Source: PNON01 sp963757065 (GTDB lineage Bacteria > Chloroflexota > Anaerolineae > Anaerolineales > Anaerolineaceae). Taken from it: a stretch of DNA of 64,000 nucleotides. The notes beneath the pieces are model-generated. The model saw nothing but the letters and a program-made list of their open reading frames with translations. It searched no databases and was not told the origin of the DNA. A program made the position numbers and the translations under genes. The stretch spans positions 496,001 through 560,000 of the forward strand of contig CAVWQC010000007.1 in the NCBI GenBank assembly GCA_963757065.1, in the 5' to 3' direction. This document shows positions 1 through 9,390 of this stretch, in pieces (position 1 is the first letter of the stretch; each line of letters begins with the position of its first letter).

Positions 1-2597
1 GCAAGTAACTCATCCAATGTGGATGGAGACATGGGATCATAGTGAGCAACACCCAAGCTAAAGGTCAGTTGATAGGATCTGTCTGGTTGTTGATTGCATT
101 CTACCAGGGCAGCCTCTACTCGATGGGTCATGGCAACAGCACTTTCCTGGGAATCATCCAAAGTCAATACAACAAATTCGTCTCCGCCAATTCGAGCCAT
201 AATATCAGCTTCGCGAAAACATTCTTTCAAAATTGCCGAAATTTCTTTCAGAGCTAAATCACCCTGCGCATGCCCGAGGGTATCATTGATCACCTTAAGC
301 TGGTCTACATCACCAAAAAACAATAACATGGATCTATTGTTTCGATGAGCAAGTTTTAATTCCTGTTCAGCCAGGTGGAGAAACCCTCTGCGGTTGTTCA
401 AACCGGTCAATTCATCGGTCAATGACAGACTGCGGATTTCCTCCTCCAGGCGCTTACGCTCGATCACCTGGGCAATTTGTGTGGAGACAAATTCCACCAA
501 TTCAAGGTCTTTCTGACTGTAATGGATTTCCTGAGTATAACTTTGGAGGACGATAACACCAATGATCCGTCCATCCGATTTCAACGGTACACCGAGCCAA
601 TCCTCACCCTTTGTTCCTATCGCTTCCACTTCCCCTTGCTGGATAAGCTGATCATAGACTTCAGCAGTAACCAACAAGGATCGTCCGGTACGGATCACAT
701 AACCAGTTAATCCCTGGGAGAGTGTCGGTTCAGTCGGTTTTTGGTCGTATTGATCGATGTAATAGGGGAAACTTAGTAAACCATTGTTTGAATCGTATAA
801 TGCAATATACAGGTTTTCGGCAGATATCAATTCCCGAAGAATCGAGTGGATGGATTCATATAATTTATCAATACCATCACTTGTTATCGCAGCTTCGGTG
901 ATCCTGTATGTTGCATTCTGGACCAACTCAAATCGTTTTCGTTCTGTGATTTCCTCAATCATACAAAGATGATGTGGATTTTCAAGGCCATCAATATCAA
1001 TCGGAGCTACTGTCATTTTGATCCAAACTAAGGATCCATCAGGGCGAATATATCGTTTTTCCATCTGGAATCCAGGAATTTTTCCGGTATTTAATAATGC
1101 CATGTTATCCAAATCTTGGTGAAGATCTTCGGGGTATGTAAAACTCATCCAATCTTTGGAAAGTACCTCATCCACAGTCCTGCCCAAAATGTTGGCAAAC
1201 TTGGCATTAACTGCGTACGTTTGACCGGTAACTGAATCATTCAGCGATATACCCAGAGGAGCTTCTTCAAATAGTTTTTTAAACCGTTCTTCACTTTTTC
1301 TTAAAGCTTCTTCTGCCTGCTTTCGGGAAGTGATGTCCTGCACAACGGCGATATGGGTGAAATTGGATTGGACTTCACCGGCTTTCCATAAAGGCGATAC
1401 GGTTAACTCCCCCCACACTTTGCCCCCATTTTTTTGGATATAACGCTTTTCAATCGTAAATTCCCTGATCTTCCCGCCTAAAAGTAAAGTATTGTTTTCA
1501 ATATTTTCCTGGACATAATCCGGGTCTGTCACATCCTGGAAGGACAAATTTAGCATCTCATCTTTTGTGTAACCAAGAAAGTCACAATACCTTTGGTTAA
1601 TATCCATATATCGTCCGGTCTTGGTTTCGATCAAGGCAACACCAATAGCCGCATGTTCGAATAACATTCGGAAACGTTCCTCACTTTGGGCGAGGGTCTT
1701 TTCTGCCTCAAGTCGTGCCAGATCCCCCCGTTCAATTTCAGCACCGATGCTATGAGCCAAGTAAGTTATGATAAGTATGGAAAAGATACAAGCCAATAAT
1801 GCCGCGACAGCTACTCGATAGGCCGGGTTAATATTCCAAGGATTGAAGACCTCGCTAAGCAGTCCTTGGAATAAAACAATCACGAAAGATACGGGTATAA
1901 AAACACGCATCAAACGGGCTTTGATCGAACTACCTATGAACATACTGACAGGCCAGGCGGTTTGTCCGGCGGTCAGCATCAGAACCAGGCTGAGAAACAG
2001 GAACGCAATTACTGATGTGAGTGCAATTGGAATAAACTTACCGCCATAGAACAATGGAGCACGGAATAAGTAACCCAGGTAAAAAATTCCATTAAGTGAT
2101 CTAATACAATAAATGACAGGATAGCAGAGGTATTTTTTACATGTTTACCCGGTTCAAGACTGGTAAGCATTAAAAATGCAGGTATTGCCAAAAGGAATCC
2201 TAATGCAGTCAGGGGTGACATTCGAGCGGATAATATTTGTCCAAACAGGGGCGGATTTGGGGAAAGCAATTGTTCGAGATCGGGACCTAACCCGGTGAAG
2301 TATCGTATTGCAAGGAGGAGGACCAATAGAAACAATTCCAACGAGGATCAGCCGTACCAGGATCCTCACAGTTGACCGGTAGAAGAATCTTTTTTGGATC
2401 AACCAGACACCGCAAAAAACCAGAAATACCAATGCTGTAGCAGGTGCCATGGGAATATATTCTCTTCGGAGCGAAGCGAGTATGGGTTTGTGGAGCAACC
2501 AGCCTGCGACTGCCATTAAATTAATGAAAATTACGAATGCCAGGAGGATCGTAGAATAACGATTTAATGACTTCTGGGTTTCAGTTTCCCGATTCAT
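1..2597 (-). CDS. Membrane sensor diguanylate cyclase (PAS-PAS-GAF-GGDEF), partial at window edge and frameshifted
   Basis: Read on the minus strand, this encodes an N-terminal multi-helix membrane region (about 2597-1780), two PAS domains (about 1700-1330 and 1320-960), a GAF domain (about 940-480) and a GGDEF domain running off the window. The GGDEF part shows LTDELTGLNNR and an intact RIGGDEFVVL active loop near 178-195, so it should make cyclic-di-GMP from two GTP in response to a sensed signal. The membrane region is interrupted by two apparent shifts, near 2340 and 2105. Each side continues the same protein in a different frame (for example GLGPDLEQLL, then APLFYGGKFIPIAL). The C-terminal end is beyond base 1. 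The domain calls are secure; whether the breaks are real is not. Confidence 0.85.
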
Positions 2598-3084
2598 ACG
2601 TTCATCTTACCTTAAGGAGTATCGAAAGAACAGTAATTTTATGTAAATCTTTTTGCCATGTTACATTAAGGCTATATGATACTTTTAAATTGTGTCCCTT
2701 CACATAACATAATTCATGGAGGTATTCATATACTTCAAGTATTCAACATACGACATAATGCTTGGTGAACAAATGAGGAGGAATCAAACATCACGTATTC
2801 AACCAAAGGATACAAAATTCACAGATTATAGTATAGCATCCCTGTCAATAAAATAACTATAATCATCATGACTAAAACAAATTCGAATAGATTTATTACC
2901 AAAAACTAGACTATAAAAATGATAAAATATGAACCAGATTTGGGCTATGTTTTTTTGGTGGGCACATGATAAATTATTCGGTGTTGGGGAATAGGTTTGT
3001 TTATTGATCCACGGATTTGAGTTGACTTAAAAATTGATTTCAATCGATCACATAAAAACAAGCATTATTATCCTCTCATTAAAT
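2598..3084. other. Intergenic region between divergent genes
   Basis: AT-rich spacer of almost 490 bases between the leftward GGDEF sensor and the rightward MFS gene. It must hold both promoters. I see no tRNA, no long inverted repeat and no convincing short ORF. The first 51 bases upstream of 3085 are an open in-frame extension of the MFS gene starting with TTG at 3034, but it adds residues ahead of the natural transporter N-terminus. Confidence 0.5.
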
Positions 3085-4434
3085 ATGATATCGACGCAGA
3101 ATACTTCCAAACGACCATCTGGAATGCGAGGCTTGACGATTGTTTTGCTCGGACAGGCGGTCTCCATCCTTGCATCCAGCATGACAGGATTTGCACTTTC
3201 CATTTGGGTTTTCCAACGGACGAGCAGTGCAACTTCTCTTGGAATAATGCAAACCGCATTCACACTCCCTTACCTGCTGATCATTCCCCTTGCTGGAGTG
3301 ATGGTCGACCGCTACAACCGAAAATTGATGATGATGGTAAGCGATCTGGCAGCAGGGTTGGGTACAGTGGCGATCCTTATCCTTTCAGCAACCGGACACC
3401 TGGAAGTATGGCATTTTTACCTGGTAAATGTCATTATCGGATTGGGGAATGCCTTCCAATGGCCGGCATATTCAGCGGCGATCACCACCATGGTACCCAA
3501 GGAGCAGTATGGACGGGCAAATGGTATGGTGTCATTCATCCAGGCTGGGCCGGGAGTGGTTGCCCCGCTTCTGGCTGGTGCCTTATTACCGGTGATCGGG
3601 TTGAACGGTATCCTGCTGATCGATGTGGTAACCTTCCTGTTTGCCATTGGAGCGTTAATGATCGTCCATGTTCCACCTCCAACACAGACTGTGGATGGGC
3701 TGGAGGGAAAGGGTAGTTTTTGGCGTGAAGCTACATTTGGTTTCAAATATATATTCAAACGCCCAAGCCTTTTAGGATATGTCTTGTTACTCTTCACCGC
3801 GAACACGTTTCTGGGTTTCCCAAATAGTGTTCATGTTCCCATGATATTGCTTCGTACAAACAACAGCAGCCTCATTTTGGGAGCAGCAGAAACAGCCGGT
3901 GCAATTTCGTGGACATTAGGTTCTGTCTTGATGAGTGTTTGGGGCGGACCAAAACGGCGCATGCATGGGGCACTGCTGGGTTGGATCGGTTATTGTATAT
4001 TCGGGAACATCATTTTTGGCCTTGGAACCAGTCTGAATGTCTGGATCCCGGCTATAATCATCGCCGGATTTGGGTCGAATATTGGAATAGCTACCAGCCA
4101 GGCCATCCTGCAATCCAAAGTGGCACCTGACGTGCAGGGACGCGTATTTTCAGCCCGGCGTATGCTGACCTGGTTCCCCGATACATTTACTCCCATCATT
4201 GGGGGATTATTAGCTGACAAGATCATGGAACCCGCAATGCGGTCTCAAGGCTGGTTTGCAAAAACCTTTGGATGGATGGTGGGAACAGGCCCGGGTTCTG
4301 GGATGGCTTTGATCATGATCATATTTGGGGGACTCACAATTCTCACCATGTCTGCGGGTTATCTATTTCCCAAAATTCGCAATTTGGAAGACCTATTACC
4401 AGACCATGACCAACTGCAACAAGTAGATGGTTAG
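3085..4434 (+). CDS. MFS transporter, EntS/macrolide-efflux type
   Basis: About 449 residues with twelve predicted membrane helices. The cytoplasmic loop between helices 2 and 3 carries GVMVDRYNRK, the MFS signature (GxxxDRxxRR-like), and the second half carries GRVFSARRM. The order of helices and the QAVSILASSMTGFALSIWVFQ start resemble the EntS / macrolide-efflux branch of MFS exporters, which use the proton gradient to expel small molecules. The substrate cannot be read from sequence. ATG at 3085 was preferred to the upstream TTG at 3034 because it begins nearer the first helix. The gene stands alone, with divergent and convergent neighbours and a hairpin after it. Confidence 0.85.
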   Translation: MISTQNTSKRPSGMRGLTIVLLGQAVSILASSMTGFALSIWVFQRTSSATSLGIMQTAFTLPYLLIIPLAGVMVDRYNRKLMMMVSDLAAGLGTVAILILSATGHLEVWHFYLVNVIIGLGNAFQWPAYSAAITTMVPKEQYGRANGMVSFIQAGPGVVAPLLAGALLPVIGLNGILLIDVVTFLFAIGALMIVHVPPPTQTVDGLEGKGSFWREATFGFKYIFKRPSLLGYVLLLFTANTFLGFPNSVHVPMILLRTNNSSLILGAAETAGAISWTLGSVLMSVWGGPKRRMHGALLGWIGYCIFGNIIFGLGTSLNVWIPAIIIAGFGSNIGIATSQAILQSKVAPDVQGRVFSARRMLTWFPDTFTPIIGGLLADKIMEPAMRSQGWFAKTFGWMVGTGPGSGMALIMIIFGGLTILTMSAGYLFPKIRNLEDLLPDHDQLQQVDG

Positions 4435-4600
4435 TGGATGTAATGGTTTTGGGTTATTTTGTATAGCCAGTATCGTACTCATAAGAATGGCTCTCATCTT
4501 CTTAACCATAATCCCTGCAGTTGAAACCAAGTTTTTTCCGGGTATACCGACCGACGAACCGACACTCATCCCGCTGCCGCATTAGTGAACAGAAATGAAT

Positions 4601-4627
4601 CCATCCCCTTGATATCCAAGGGGATGG
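4601..4627. terminator. Hairpin between convergent genes
   Basis: An 11-bp perfect inverted repeat (CCATCCCCTTG and its complement) with a 5-base loop sits between the ends of the MFS gene and the leftward gene at 4655. It lacks a good T-tract on either strand, so it is a possible bidirectional terminator rather than a certain one. Confidence 0.5.
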
Positions 4628-4654
4628 TACGTCTGTCATGAACGCTGGATAAGA

Positions 4655-6361
4655 TTATTTACTGATGGGTATTAAAAACCTAAAAAAGTATACCAGTAGA
4701 ATAAAAATGACCGGGATCATGATCGATCCGGTGCAGGGCAGCAGCCTGGTGAGTGGATTAGGAACGTTTTCTACTGCCTCGTTTGCTTCAGACGGTTGGT
4801 TTTCCTCAGCCTCATTTTCAGCAGAAGATTGATCTTCTTCAGCAGGTACTTTAACCACTGGTTGTTCTTCAACCATTGCCCCGCTTTTTATCAGGATCAA
4901 GTCATCTATTCGAATGGTTGAGTTCAATCTTTGTTCATAATTTCCGAATCCAAAAGCCACACCAGTAACTTTTTCCATCTGGTCAAACGATTCTCCAGCG
5001 TTTGCTTCCCAATCCACCCTTTTAAAATCCTCCCAGGAAATTGATGCAGTTTCCCAATCACCACCAGTATCTGAAATATTTAGCCTGTAAACATACGAAG
5101 CTACACCATCTGGCGAGCCACTGTAAATATCCACATCCAGGGTTGTATTTTGGTCAGTTGTGAGATATTTGAATTGGACTCCGTCAAATGCGGTAAAATC
5201 CTGCGGTTCAGCATAATTTAGACTGCAGGTTGCCCAGCTGGATGGAGCTACATCTGCTTCAATTAATAATGAAGAAGACCCTTCAGAAGCAACAGTTCCA
5301 TTCAAAGCACATGTCATTTTGGAGTCTGTTGCATCATCATGGTATGCCTGCCACCCTAAAGTTCCATCCGGGATGGTGCCCTCAAAATTATCGAGTATTT
5401 CTTCCGCAAGGGTGTTGGCTCCGGGTTCATCCGGTATCTCGGGTATTTGCACTGGAGTATCGTCGGAGAAGGTATCCTGAGAATTGTCTGCCTGCCAACG
5501 GTGGTAAAAGATATTCAATAATGGCACAAATTCTTCAGTTGCCTTCTGGCTGCCTTCGACACTGGGATGGTCATCGCCGGAGGGATAATACAAGGTATCA
5601 CCGGGTGGTATGAGCCGTTCAATTCTACCTTCAATATATCTATGATGAGCATCCGGAGCCGTCAGGATATTGTGGAAATCAAAAACAGCCACATTCGGCA
5701 GTGTGTAGTTGTTTTCATCCAGCCAATCGCTGGCTAGCCAGTTTGTAAAAGCGCGGGCATTGGCAGCATATTCAGGATCACTCAGTGGTGGCTGGGTGAT
5801 GACGATGAACAGCTTGTCCGGCCGGGTGGCAAAGTACTTCAGGATCTGGTTATAGACATACTTGGCATTACCTACGGTTAAATCCGTTCCATCGCTCGCT
5901 GGATCATCCGGATTGCCAGCAAGCGCAGAATTCGGGAAGCAGGATTTGAACATAATGATCTCATTTTCCCCACCGGGATCGGGAGTGTTCCTGGTGTAGC
6001 TGGAATGCTGTTCATTTTCATTAAATAGAGCATCCATATACGCAGGAGTGTCCGCACTGTTAAACCATTCCAACCAGTTGGGGATGTCTGTCCTGTCACC
6101 TATCGCATCTGGTCCCCAGCCATAGTTTGTATCGCTGACAAAATAATTGTTAGCTTCAAGGGTCTTTCCCAGGTTGCCATAATCATCTGTCAACCAATTC
6201 TCACCGGTGGAATGATGGATAAAGATCAATTTCACAGTGGCATCAGGTGGATCTGGGTTTCCCACTTGTTGAGCTGGCATGAATGGACTTGCTCCTGTCT
6301 GGAGAAACAGTACTGTGAGGGCGAAAACCAATGTTGTGAGTTTTCTGACAAGTCCTTGCAT
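4655..6361 (-). CDS. Secreted SGNH-like hydrolase with carbohydrate-binding domain and LPCTG-type sorting tail
   Basis: About 568 residues. Order: signal peptide (LVFALTVLFLQTGA); a hydrolase-like domain with IFIHHSTGENW near its start and DDHPS at its end, which fits the nucleophile and DxxH blocks of SGNH esterases; a low-complexity linker; a beta-sandwich of the CIA30/CBM11 kind (IPDGTLGWQAY to IRIDDLILI); an acidic E/N/P linker; then LLPCTGS, a hydrophobic stretch and a short basic end. The tail resembles a cell-wall sorting signal, and a sortase lies at 22.4 kb. Start ATG at 6361 was chosen for its strong GGGGAGGT ribosome site and because it begins right at the signal peptide. The substrate is unknown; surface polysaccharide or ester hydrolysis is inference. 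Confidence 0.7.
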   Translation of the reverse strand: MQGLVRKLTTLVFALTVLFLQTGASPFMPAQQVGNPDPPDATVKLIFIHHSTGENWLTDDYGNLGKTLEANNYFVSDTNYGWGPDAIGDRTDIPNWLEWFNSADTPAYMDALFNENEQHSSYTRNTPDPGGENEIIMFKSCFPNSALAGNPDDPASDGTDLTVGNAKYVYNQILKYFATRPDKLFIVITQPPLSDPEYAANARAFTNWLASDWLDENNYTLPNVAVFDFHNILTAPDAHHRYIEGRIERLIPPGDTLYYPSGDDHPSVEGSQKATEEFVPLLNIFYHRWQADNSQDTFSDDTPVQIPEIPDEPGANTLAEEILDNFEGTIPDGTLGWQAYHDDATDSKMTCALNGTVASEGSSSLLIEADVAPSSWATCSLNYAEPQDFTAFDGVQFKYLTTDQNTTLDVDIYSGSPDGVASYVYRLNISDTGGDWETASISWEDFKRVDWEANAGESFDQMEKVTGVAFGFGNYEQRLNSTIRIDDLILIKSGAMVEEQPVVKVPAEEDQSSAENEAEENQPSEANEAVENVPNPLTRLLPCTGSIMIPVIFILLVYFFRFLIPISK

Positions 6362-6567
6362 TTTTACCTCCCCGATATTCTGCACTAATGGATTTGTATC
6401 CAATTCCTATATAAAACCATCGATGTTTTGATTATAGAAAGGATGCGAACCAATGACAATAGGGTATCAATGGAACGGAGATGCTGGAGTCCTATCCGTC
6501 CTAAGGGTGAGGCTAATTTTGATCATTTATTTCTCCCGAGGTTATATAATACAGATATATTTAAATA

Positions 6568-6969
6568 ATGAATACATTGCGTGAAATTGAAGAGCACTTT
6601 CAATATTTGCCTCATGAGATGATGGATGTCCTCATCGAGCTCCGTAACCTGGTGGCCCGGATCGCTCCTGACGCAACAGAGGTATTCCACCGCAACGGAA
6701 TTACCTATTACCATGCGGACCGCGGCGGACCGGTCAGTGCGGGCGTCTGCCAGATCCTGGTACGGGAAGACCATATTGAACTGGCTTTTATCCACGGAGC
6801 CTTCCTTCCTGATCCGCAGCATCTATTGGAGGGGAACGGAATCGCCAAACGATTCATCCCGATCCGTTCGTATGATCAGGCACCCTGGGATTATTTGGCG
6901 GAAATGATCGATTTATCCGATCGGTTTGATCCATACACTCAGACATTTCGCATTAAGGGCATCCAATAA
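6568..6969 (+). CDS. DUF1801 family protein
   Basis: 133 residues matching the small DUF1801 (YdhG-like) fold by overall pattern: an N-terminal helix, a DATEVFHRNGITYYH strand region, and a C-terminal segment after a FIPIRSYDQAPW motif. Members are soluble single-domain proteins of unsettled function, sometimes linked to iron or stress. Followed 49 bases later by a methyltransferase gene on the same strand, so the two may be co-transcribed. No catalytic residues can be assigned. Confidence 0.65.
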   Translation: MNTLREIEEHFQYLPHEMMDVLIELRNLVARIAPDATEVFHRNGITYYHADRGGPVSAGVCQILVREDHIELAFIHGAFLPDPQHLLEGNGIAKRFIPIRSYDQAPWDYLAEMIDLSDRFDPYTQTFRIKGIQ

Positions 6970-7018
6970 CATCGCGGTACTATTACTTTATTTGCACTCG
7001 TGATGGAGGAAAGAAGAA

Positions 7019-7582
7019 ATGCAAAAACTCTCACAGCATACCTGCCCTTGGTGGCTGCTCTTCACATTTGATAACCCGCTGCGGAAATGGATCCATGATC
7101 CGGTTAAGATACTTCAGCCATTTGTTCATCCCGGAGATTCATCACTGGATGTGGGATGCGGGATGGGCTACTTCACCCTGGCGCTTGCTGAACTAACTGG
7201 TAAGGATGGACGTGTTTTTGCTGCGGACCTGCAGCCTCAGATGTTGGCAGGTCTGCGCCGCCGGGCTGCAAATGCCGGCTTGCTAGATAGGATCCAACTG
7301 ATCCGAAGTACTAAAAGCGGCATCGGAATTGATACGAAAGTTGATTTTGCACTTGCGTTTTGGATGGTACATGAAGTGAAGCTGACTGAAGCATTTCTGG
7401 TTGAGTTAGCTGAGCACTTACGACCAGGGGGAAAACTGTTGATCGTTGAACCTGTCATTCATGTTTCAGCAGAGGACTTTGACCATACGGTTAATCTCTG
7501 CCGCAAAATTGGCTTAAATCCTGTGGAGAAACCATCGATACGTTTCAGCCGGGCAATTGTGTTAATGAAACCAGAAAGGTGA
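7019..7582 (+). CDS. Class I SAM-dependent methyltransferase
   Basis: 187 residues. The SAM-binding motif I is clear (LDVGCGMGYFTLALAEL, about residues 42-58), followed by an acidic motif II (AADLQPQML) and the post-motif HLRPGGKLLIVEP typical of UbiE/Methyltransf_11 enzymes. It would transfer a methyl group from S-adenosylmethionine to an unknown small molecule. A GGAGGAAAG stretch precedes the ATG. It is shorter than UbiE (about 250 residues), so I do not assign a pathway. Likely transcribed with the DUF1801 gene upstream. Confidence 0.75.
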   Translation: MQKLSQHTCPWWLLFTFDNPLRKWIHDPVKILQPFVHPGDSSLDVGCGMGYFTLALAELTGKDGRVFAADLQPQMLAGLRRRAANAGLLDRIQLIRSTKSGIGIDTKVDFALAFWMVHEVKLTEAFLVELAEHLRPGGKLLIVEPVIHVSAEDFDHTVNLCRKIGLNPVEKPSIRFSRAIVLMKPER

Positions 7583-7776
7583 TCTGTACTGGTATTTCTG
7601 TTTACACACCATGTTCACTTTGCTGAGCTTAAGGCGGGAAATAATCTAATTGGTATGAAAAATTACTGGTGAATAATATGGATGTTGCTATACTTTTAAT
7701 AATATCCAACTGTTTGTTTAGCAAATAAGAGGTGAAACCGCAAATAGTAATGGTTAATATGGAAAAAGGAGGAAAT

Positions 7777-8592
7777 ATGAACAGAAGACTTTCTTTGTTG
7801 ACTATTGTTCTCGTACTCACGGCTGCAGCCATTGCCTGTAACCTGCCTGCTGCCGGCAGCCAGCTTACCCCCACCGTGGAACTCACTGCCACCATCCCGA
7901 TCACACCTTCATTAACAGAGACACCGGCACCGACCCAGACTTCCACTGCTACACCCGCCCCGCCTACCAATACTCCCTTACCATCCCCTACTGTCGTATT
8001 GACTCCCTGCGACCTGGCGGAATTTGTGATGGATGTTAATTATGCCGACGGTGCAAATGTAAACGTAGGCAAATCATTTACCAAAACCTGGCGGTTGAAG
8101 AATATTGGCACTTGCACCTGGGATACAAATTACAGTATTGTGTTCGTCTCAGGGGACGACCTGAACGCCCCGGCTGCTGTTTCACTGACAGGATCCGTTC
8201 CACCGGGCAGCCCTGCAGATCTAAGTGTGAAATTGAAAGCCCCCAATTCCAAAGGCACCTACCAGGCATATTTTAAACTGCGCTCTGCTGATGGAACATT
8301 GTTCGGGGTCGGTGCAGGTGGTGCAAATGCATTCTGGGTAAAGATCAAGGCAGTCAATCCCAATGAAATCCCTGTTTTGACCCGCACACTGAAATTGACC
8401 AATCCACGCATGCAGGGTGATGATGTTTTATTACTACAGAAACGACTGGTTGAGCTCGGTTATGTACTGGGCACTGCGGACGGTGTCTTCGGACCGAAAA
8501 CTGATACCGCAGTCCGCGCATTCCAATCTGATCATGGGCTGACGAGCGATGGCATGGTCGGGCAGACCACATGGGCGGCGCTGTTTCAATAG
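7777..8592 (+). CDS. Lipoprotein with NBR1-like Ig domain and C-terminal peptidoglycan-binding domain
   Basis: 271 residues. The lipobox AAIAC follows a short hydrophobic signal, so the mature protein is lipid-anchored at Cys21. A Thr/Pro-rich linker (about residues 25-80) leads to an NBR1/Ig-like beta-sandwich with the hallmark KTWRLKNIGTCTWD, then a PG_binding_1 repeat (DDVLLLQKRLVELGY, DGVFGPKTDTAVRAFQ). It probably tethers the membrane to wall or surface glycan. ATG at 7777 was chosen over one 45 bases upstream because AAAGGAGG lies just before it and the signal peptide starts there. A hairpin terminator follows. Confidence 0.85.
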   Translation: MNRRLSLLTIVLVLTAAAIACNLPAAGSQLTPTVELTATIPITPSLTETPAPTQTSTATPAPPTNTPLPSPTVVLTPCDLAEFVMDVNYADGANVNVGKSFTKTWRLKNIGTCTWDTNYSIVFVSGDDLNAPAAVSLTGSVPPGSPADLSVKLKAPNSKGTYQAYFKLRSADGTLFGVGAGGANAFWVKIKAVNPNEIPVLTRTLKLTNPRMQGDDVLLLQKRLVELGYVLGTADGVFGPKTDTAVRAFQSDHGLTSDGMVGQTTWAALFQ

Positions 8593-8614
8593 AAAACCAC
8601 CGGATTAAGCTGCC

Positions 8615-8642
8615 AGGGTGCATTCGATTTTGAACGCACCCT
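8615..8642 (+). terminator. Intrinsic terminator after the lipoprotein gene
   Basis: Stem AGGGTGC/GCACCCT with an inner TTC/GAA extension, followed by TTTCTTACTCTTATT. It also lies just past the end of the leftward gene at 8652. Confidence 0.65.
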
Positions 8643-8651
8643 TTCTTACTC

Positions 8652-9050
8652 TTATTCGATCTCTTTACGCTTGACCAGCCCAAACCCTACAACGATGATC
8701 CAAACAAATAGGGCTAACACAAGTAGATAAGGCAGAAGAAAAATCGTCATTCCGTATCCCAAAAGTGGATAATTACCGATCACACCTTTGTCAAGTAAAA
8801 TATCTTGGAAGAAATCCCAAATCGTCCAAAGTGAACCGGCAATCCCGGCGGGTATAAGCAGGATACCGGTAATAATTTTTGCCCACCTTAAATTGAATAA
8901 CCATCCGATACTAAAAATGCAGATTGCAGCACCGCCAGCCGCTAAAAGGTAATTAGGTACTTCTTGCTTTAGGGATGCAATGACCATCAGTATTCCGTAT
9001 GTCAGTCCGAGAAGGCTGAGAAGAATCCGTAGTATTTTCCTTATGACCAT
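8652..9050 (-). CDS. Small membrane protein of unknown function
   Basis: 133 residues with about four hydrophobic helices (IRKILRILLSLLGLTYG; a second at YLLAAGGAAICIFSIGWLF; a third at IITGILLIPAGIAGSLW; and a C-terminal one ending in a basic KRKEIE tail). I do not recognise a family. The ATG at 9050 follows a GGAGGT ribosome site at ideal spacing, so the longer in-frame start at 9134 was rejected. Single gene, convergent with the lipoprotein gene. Confidence 0.6.
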   Translation of the reverse strand: MVIRKILRILLSLLGLTYGILMVIASLKQEVPNYLLAAGGAAICIFSIGWLFNLRWAKIITGILLIPAGIAGSLWTIWDFFQDILLDKGVIGNYPLLGYGMTIFLLPYLLVLALFVWIIVVGFGLVKRKEIE

Positions 9051-9390
9051 CTGAACCTCCAGTCGATTGCCTGTTATATTTTTGGATAAAGGGTCGTTGT
9101 TAACCCCAAAGGGTAGATAAATAACAGAATACACCCTAATAAGTTAATTCTATACCGATAAATATAAAACCATTAATAATCATTGGTTCTAATTTCATTA
9201 GTTGTGGATATTCCAGCTGGTTTGATTGCGCTTTGTTTAAGAACAACGTATTTCCCATAATTCTCGCAGAGTGAGGTCCTTTATTCTGGATTGCCAGGTA
9301 GGGAACAGCAACGAGAAACTGGTGACGGCAGCAAAAGAATATTTAGCTCAACTGTTTGAATCCGGGGGAATGGTTATTATGGATCTACCA
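9051..9390. other. Intergenic region, no gene seen
   Basis: AT-rich spacer of 340 bases between two leftward genes. It should contain the promoter of the small membrane protein at 8652. A rightward open frame starting at 9271 runs into the end of the M23 gene and looks spurious. Confidence 0.5.

Noticed and set aside
42..972. Several rightward open frames at the left edge
   Set aside because: They are antisense shadows of the GAF-GGDEF coding sequence, which matches its family throughout.
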